Source of the DNA: a bacterium
GTDB lineage: Bacteria > Patescibacteriota > Minisyncoccia > Phycocordibacterales > PALSA-1337
DNA: 8,907 bases
Assembly (NCBI GenBank): GCA_030648705.1
Contig: JAUSHF010000053.1
Location: 1-8,907, forward strand
Reading direction: 5' to 3'
Below, in pieces: positions 5,344 to 8,907 of this stretch. Made by a program: the position numbers and the translations under genes. Each line of letters begins with the position of its first letter. The stretch's first letter is position 1. The notes under the pieces were generated by a model. That model was not told the origin of the DNA and made no database searches. It saw only the letters and a list, made by a program, of their open reading frames with translations.

Positions 5344-6603
5344 ATGAAAGATATACAAATAAAAAAACTAATAGAAGCAGAGAAAAATAGACAGAAAAAG
5401 GTGATTAACTTAATCGCTTCAGAAAATTATGTTTCTAAGGATGTGCTCGAAGCTCTCGGTACAGAACTGACAAATAAATATGCGGAAGGATATCCTGCAA
5501 AGAGATATTATGGCGGTAATGAAATAATAGATGAGATAGAAATTCTTTGCCAGACACGAGCATTAGAACTCTTCGATTTAGCAGAAAAATCAAAGGGAAG
5601 TCAGGATAGAAGCCAGGCAGGAAAATGGTCTGTAAATGTACAGGCGTTATCAGGTTCTCCAGCAAATGTAGCTGTATATTTAGCAGTACTACCTCAGGGT
5701 GGAAAAATTATGGGAATGTCTTTAGACCATGGTGGACATCTTACTCATGGTCATAAAGTATCCATAACCGGTAAAGTTTGGAAGCAGGTTCCGTATGGGG
5801 TGGACAAGAATACTGAGATGATAAATTACGAAGAATTAATGGCAAAGGCTATAGCAGAAAAACCCGGAGTCATAGTCGCAGGATTTACTGCATATCCTAG
5901 AGTTGTGGATTTTAAAAAGTTTAGAGAGATAGCCGATGCTTCTGGTGCTTTGCTAATGGTAGATATGTCGCACTTTGCAGGTTTAGTAGCCGGTAAAGAA
6001 TATCCTTCTCCTTTTGAATATGCTGATATTGTAACTACGACTACACATAAGACTCTTCGTGGTCCTAGAAGCGCTTTAATTTTTACTAAAAAAGGTGTGA
6101 CTATAGCGAGTGGAGAGAAGGGTGAAAAAAAAGAAATTTCATCTCTCGTAGACAAAGCAGTATTTCCCGGAATGCAGGGGGGTCCACATATGAATCAGAT
6201 AGCAGGTGTAGCTGTAGCACTTAAAGAAGCTAAATCTGCTGACTTTAAAAAATATGCAAAGCAGGTAAAAAAGAATGCGAAAGTATTAGCAGAGGAATTA
6301 GCAAAGAGGGGTTGGAGGATTATTTCTGGTGGTACAGATTCACATTTGATTTTGATAGATACTTGGATGGAAGGAAAAAAGAATGAAAAAGGTGCAGGTG
6401 CCGTAGCAGGAAAGTCGGCGAGTGATAAATTAGAGAAGGCTGGAATCATAGTAAATAAGAATGCAATACCTTTCGACACCCGTCCGCCAGTAGATCCATC
6501 AGGAATTCGCTTAGGTACCGCCGCCGAGACCACTCACGTCAAAAAAGAGAAAGATTTCGTAAAAATCGCAGAACGTATTGACAAAATTCTGAAGGGGGAG
6601 TAG
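5344..6603 (+). CDS. glyA: Serine hydroxymethyltransferase
   Basis: A cytoplasmic PLP enzyme that interconverts serine plus THF with glycine plus 5,10-methylene-THF, the cofactor ThyA consumes. Signatures, numbered from the ATG at 5344 (419 residues), are LIASENYVS (23-31), NKYAEGYPAKRYYGG (44-58), LSGSPANVAVYLA (102-114), LDHGGHLTHG (127-136), VDMSHFAGLVAG (206-217), and TTTTHKTLRGPRSA (231-244) with the PLP lysine at 236, then FPGMQGGPH (274-282). Compared with E. coli GlyA, which has about the same length, it carries an insertion around 80-95 and another near 350-358. The frame extends upstream to a TTG at 5320, but the ATG is preferred because family N termini begin about here and the predicted transcript starts on it. 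The stop is TAG, with no Shine-Dalgarno. Confidence 0.95.
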   Translation: MKDIQIKKLIEAEKNRQKKVINLIASENYVSKDVLEALGTELTNKYAEGYPAKRYYGGNEIIDEIEILCQTRALELFDLAEKSKGSQDRSQAGKWSVNVQALSGSPANVAVYLAVLPQGGKIMGMSLDHGGHLTHGHKVSITGKVWKQVPYGVDKNTEMINYEELMAKAIAEKPGVIVAGFTAYPRVVDFKKFREIADASGALLMVDMSHFAGLVAGKEYPSPFEYADIVTTTTHKTLRGPRSALIFTKKGVTIASGEKGEKKEISSLVDKAVFPGMQGGPHMNQIAGVAVALKEAKSADFKKYAKQVKKNAKVLAEELAKRGWRIISGGTDSHLILIDTWMEGKKNEKGAGAVAGKSASDKLEKAGIIVNKNAIPFDTRPPVDPSGIRLGTAAETTHVKKEKDFVKIAERIDKILKGE

Positions 6604-6606
6604 TAT
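6578..6606 (+). promoter_or_regulatory. Strong promoter inside the end of glyA, driving the structured RNA
   Basis: A perfect TTGACA (6578-6583) lies in the last codons of glyA, followed by exactly 17 bp and TAGTAT (6601-6606, 4 of 6 matches including the first TA and last T). Transcription is predicted to start at about 6613, which is the first base of the first hairpin of the downstream structured interval. The coincidence of the two signals supports both. Confidence 0.5.
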
Positions 6607-6612
6607 TCTATT

Positions 6613-6811
6613 TGTCCCACAAAAGGACATCAGGAATGATCACCCCGCAGGCATCTTCATTTGAAGCCGGCGACTAGTCAGAGGACTTCACTGTCCGTCC
6701 TGTAATAATGGCTCTTCACGCCATTGTGCACTAAAAAGCACACCCCAAGACCGGTACGGAACTTCCAAACGCCTCTAACAACAGCGTCACGAAGAAATCC
6801 TCGGTCTTTTT
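6613..6811 (+). ncRNA. Unidentified structured non-coding RNA, about 200 nt
   Basis: This interval has no usable reading frame and is about 50% GC (99 of 200 by hand count of 6611-6810), clearly above the AT-rich genes around it. Predicted hairpins in order: TGTCC/GGACA (6613-6617 with 6625-6629), CTTC/GAAG with a 4-base loop (6655-6658, 6663-6666), AGGAC/GTCCT (6682-6686, 6697-6701), AATGGC/GCCATT (6707-6712, 6720-6725), TGTGC/GCACA (6725-6729, 6738-6742; shares one base with the former), and a long 3' rod (6747-6808) followed by TTTTT. A promoter fits its 5' end. I looked for core motifs of RNase P RNA, SRP RNA, tmRNA, 6S RNA and T-box leaders and found none. It could alternatively be a leader controlling argS, but argS seems to have its own promoter after the T-run. 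Confidence 0.55.
6747..6811 (+). terminator. Rod-shaped hairpin with T-run, probable intrinsic terminator
   Basis: AAGACCGG (6747-6754) pairs with TCGGTCTT (6801-6808, one G-T pair). Inside are GGA/TCC (6758-6760, 6798-6800), CTTC/GAAG (6762-6765, 6791-6794) and ACGC/GCGT (6769-6772, 6784-6787), all nested and closed by an 11-base loop. The outer stem runs straight into T's at 6807-6811. It is longer and more interrupted than a simple terminator, so it may also be a functional domain of the RNA. It would also end read-through from glyA. Confidence 0.5.
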
Positions 6812-6814
6812 ACT

Positions 6815-6828
6815 TGCCAAAAATGGCA
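6815..6828. repeat. Short inverted repeat over the argS -35
   Basis: TGCCA and TGGCA flank AAAA. The right arm overlaps the proposed argS -35 hexamer (6823-6828), so it could be an operator. No T-run follows on the plus strand, so it is not a terminator in that direction. Confidence 0.3.
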
Positions 6829-6851
6829 TAAAGTCTAAAAAATGATATTAT
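6823..6851 (+). promoter_or_regulatory. argS promoter
   Basis: ATGGCA (6823-6828, 4 of 6 matches to TTGACA), a 17-bp spacer and TATTAT (6846-6851). The predicted start is about 6858, the first base of the argS GTG codon, giving a leaderless message. Confidence 0.45.
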
Positions 6852-6857
6852 TTTATT

Positions 6858-8588
6858 GTGATTAAAGAACAAATAAAAAATTTAATAGAGAAGTCGGTCA
6901 GAAGTCTTTATTCTGATATTCAGGATAAAGAGATTTATTTTACAGTAGAACATCCAGCCGATTTGTCTCACGGGGACTATTCTTCGAATGTCTCACTTAT
7001 TCTTTCTAAAAAATTAGGTTTAAGTCCTAAAGAAGTTGCAGAGAAAATAATTTTAGAAATAAATAAAAGTCTTCCAGAAAATATATTAAAAGTAAACATT
7101 GCAGGTCCCGGCTTTATAAATTTTTATTTTAAAAATGATTTTTTTCTAGAAAATATTAAAAAAATAATTACGAATGGAGAGAAATTCGGATCTAGTGAAT
7201 TAGGTAAAAATAAAAAAGTATTAGTAGATTATTCAGGGCCGAATATTGCTAAACCTTTTACCGTCGGACATCTGCGCTCTACAATAATCGGAGATGTCCT
7301 CGCTAATATTTTAGTTTTTTTGGGATATAAAGTTATTCGAGATAATCATTTAGGGGATTGGGGAACACAGTTTGGGAAGCAAATGGTGGCTATAGAAAAA
7401 TGGGGAAGTTTAGAAGCATTAGAAAAGTCAGAGAATAAAGTAAAATATTTAGTAGATTTATATGTTAAATTTCATGAGGAATCAGAAAAAGATATTTCAT
7501 TAGAGGATTTAGCTCGAAATCGTTTTGCGGATCTCGAAAGAGGGGAAAAAAAGGCAAGGGAAATGTATGACACTACCATCAAATATTCATTAGAATATTT
7601 TGACTCTGTTTATAAACGTCTGAAAGTTAATCCTTTTGATACTACTCTTGGTGAATCTTTTTATCGAGAGTATATGAAGGGTATATTAGATGAGTTAGAG
7701 AAGAGAGGTGTGGCTCGTGAAAGCGAAGGTGCTCTAGCTGTTTTTTTCAACGACGAAAAATTTCCACCATTTTTAATTAGAAAAGCTAACGGCAGTACAC
7801 TTTATGCTACTAGTGATTTAGCGTCCGATAAATATAGACTAAATACTTATGGAGATGATTTGATAATAATTAACGAAACAGGTACTGAACAAATACTTCA
7901 TTTTAAACAGCTTTTCGAAACAGAAAAAATGTTAGGCTGGATCAAAGATGGTCAGAGAGTTCATATTTCCCATGGAATGTACCGTTTTAAGGAAGGTAAA
8001 ATGAGCACGCGAAAAGGTAATGTTATTTGGCTTGAAGAAATAATAGATGAAGCAGTGAATAAAGCTAGAGAAATAAATTCTGATGTGGCAGAAGAAGTAG
8101 CTATCAGTGCTATTAAATTCAATGATCTTAAGAGAGAAAGTAAACAGGATATAAATTTTGACTGGAAAGGAATTCTAGATTTGAGAGGTGATTCAGGTCC
8201 ATATTTGCAATATTATTATGCCCGTGCAAATTCTGTATTAGAAAAAGCGAAAAACGAAAATATTAAAGCTGAAATCAAAATTGGTAAAAAAGACGCCGAG
8301 CAAAACGAAGAAGGTGACGAAAAAGGAAACGAAATCAGTCATTTAGAAAAAATAATTTACTATTTTCCTGAAGTGGTAGAACGGGCGGGTAAGGAATATT
8401 CACCACACTACATAGCTACTTATCTTATAGAAATCGCTGGTGCTTTTAACTCTTTCTATGCAAAAGAGCAGATAGTGAATAGAGATGATGAAAATTCTGC
8501 ATACAGAGTAGCGATTACAAAAGCATTCTCGATAGTTATGAAAAATGGTTTGAATCTACTAGGAATTCCTGTGCTGGAAAAGATGTAA
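6858..8588 (+). CDS. argS: Arginyl-tRNA synthetase
   Basis: A class I synthetase that charges tRNA-Arg; 576 residues, the normal size. Domains in order: N-terminal tRNA-recognition (Add-1) domain, about 1-110, including GPGFINFYF (83-91); catalytic core starting with SGPNIAKPFTVGHLRST (126-142), whose HIGH motif is TVGH at 135-138; RDNHLGDWGTQFGKQ (161-175); EGKMSTRKGN (379-388), the KMSKS-type loop; and a C-terminal DALR anticodon-binding domain containing SGPYLQYYYARA (446-457) and ending LGIPVLEKM, where the terminal Met is typical of ArgS. Replacement of the first HIGH histidine is seen in other bacterial ArgS and should not abolish activity. A charged Lys/Glu stretch (about 468-495) lies between the catalytic body and the anticodon domain. 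The start is GTG and fits the family N terminus; an upstream ATG at 6842 is in another frame and ends after 7 codons. No Shine-Dalgarno is visible. Confidence 0.96.
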   Translation: MIKEQIKNLIEKSVRSLYSDIQDKEIYFTVEHPADLSHGDYSSNVSLILSKKLGLSPKEVAEKIILEINKSLPENILKVNIAGPGFINFYFKNDFFLENIKKIITNGEKFGSSELGKNKKVLVDYSGPNIAKPFTVGHLRSTIIGDVLANILVFLGYKVIRDNHLGDWGTQFGKQMVAIEKWGSLEALEKSENKVKYLVDLYVKFHEESEKDISLEDLARNRFADLERGEKKAREMYDTTIKYSLEYFDSVYKRLKVNPFDTTLGESFYREYMKGILDELEKRGVARESEGALAVFFNDEKFPPFLIRKANGSTLYATSDLASDKYRLNTYGDDLIIINETGTEQILHFKQLFETEKMLGWIKDGQRVHISHGMYRFKEGKMSTRKGNVIWLEEIIDEAVNKAREINSDVAEEVAISAIKFNDLKRESKQDINFDWKGILDLRGDSGPYLQYYYARANSVLEKAKNENIKAEIKIGKKDAEQNEEGDEKGNEISHLEKIIYYFPEVVERAGKEYSPHYIATYLIEIAGAFNSFYAKEQIVNRDDENSAYRVAITKAFSIVMKNGLNLLGIPVLEKM

Positions 8589-8608
8589 TTCTTTTAAAAA
8601 ATACCTAT

Positions 8609-8907
8609 TTATTTAACAGAATAATTCCTAGCTGCGAAATCATATTGTTCAATAAATATTTTTTTGAAATCTGTAATAGAATTTAATTCATAGAAAACCA
8701 GTACTGCTTCTCTATATACATTTTCATCTACACTTCTGTACGATAGTGGCGCTAGACCATGAGCTAAAAGTATAGCATTAGCTATTAGACGAGATGTGCG
8801 TTTGTTCCCATCTTCAAATGGCTGAATATAACTAATTCCGATTACAGCCATTAATGCTTTGAGATATGGATTTGCGACCTTATTTATATTTTGTATTAAG
8901 GATTCCA
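8609..8907 (-). CDS. Fic-family protein, C-terminal part (5' end outside window), catalytic His replaced by Gln
   Basis: The frame is open from the right edge. Codons upstream of the internal ATG at 8851 (NPYLKAL) continue the same protein, so that ATG is not the start and about 99 residues are visible. The Fic signature appears as IQPFEDGNKRTSRLIAN, against the family consensus HPFx[DE]GNGRxxR. The histidine that activates the target hydroxyl in Fic AMP-transferases is a Gln here (CAG, 8822-8824), while the phosphate-binding DGN and both arginines are kept. Fic enzymes transfer AMP or related groups to proteins. With Gln at this position the protein may be inactive, altered or regulatory. 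The C-terminal ~60 residues are helical as in other Fic proteins. It is convergent with argS, with 20 bp between the stops. Any N-terminal inhibitory helix is out of view. Confidence 0.8.
   Translation of the reverse strand, partial: ESLIQNINKVANPYLKALMAVIGISYIQPFEDGNKRTSRLIANAILLAHGLAPLSYRSVDENVYREAVLVFYELNSITDFKKIFIEQYDFAARNYSVK

Noticed and set aside
6601..6857. T-box leader controlling argS
   Set aside because: The interval precedes a tRNA synthetase and ends in a hairpin with T-run, but the T-box core (TGGNACCGCG type) is absent. The nearest stretch, CCGGTACGGAAC, does not fit.
6601..6857. RNase P RNA, SRP RNA, tmRNA, 6S or 5S rRNA on either strand
   Set aside because: No GAGGAAAGTC core, SRP apical loop, tRNA-like tmRNA end, or pairing of 5' and 3' ends as in 6S was found. 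A faint GGAAGTTCC resemblance to 5S on the minus strand does not extend.
6842..6865. Seven-codon leader peptide overlapping the argS start
   Set aside because: ATG at 6842 runs seven codons to TAA, but there are no arginine codons or attenuator after it, and the predicted transcript starts downstream of it.

Overview
The window is AT-rich, densely packed and bacterial. Short, divergent housekeeping enzymes, gaps of a few bases between genes, no recognisable Shine-Dalgarno sequence before any start, and the DHFR type suggest a streamlined genome such as Candidate Phyla Radiation / Patescibacteria. That placement is an inference: there is no rRNA or other phylogenetic marker beyond ArgS and GlyA.

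Layout. Positions 1-674 hold the 3' end of a glycine-rich surface or tail-fibre-like gene. Positions 693-6603 hold a nearly complete thymidylate/one-carbon set: DHFR (minus strand); a HxGH nucleotidyltransferase closely followed by a dCMP-deaminase-like protein with an extra N-terminal domain (plus); thyA followed by a HIT-family gene (minus); dUTPase (plus, divergent from thyA); and glyA (plus). A Phd/YefM-RelE type toxin-antitoxin pair (4697-5287) sits between dut and glyA. Then come a GC-rich, strongly structured non-coding interval (about 6613-6811), argS (6858-8588), and the 3' part of a Fic-family gene entering from the right edge on the minus strand.

How the genes fit together. The deaminase (if it acts on dCMP) and dUTPase supply dUMP. 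GlyA charges tetrahydrofolate to 5,10-methylene-THF. ThyA turns dUMP into dTMP and leaves dihydrofolate, which DHFR reduces again. The HIT protein and the HxGH nucleotidyltransferase are nucleotide-handling enzymes whose exact substrates cannot be read from the sequence.

The strongest candidate for something undescribed is the interval between glyA and argS. It has a consensus -35 with a 17-bp-spaced -10 in the end of glyA, a run of hairpins, a long 3' rod-shaped hairpin followed by a T-run, and about 50% GC, and it matches no RNA family I recognise. A second theme is that the best -10 elements before several genes put the predicted transcription start at or within a few bases of the start codon, which suggests leaderless or near-leaderless mRNAs.
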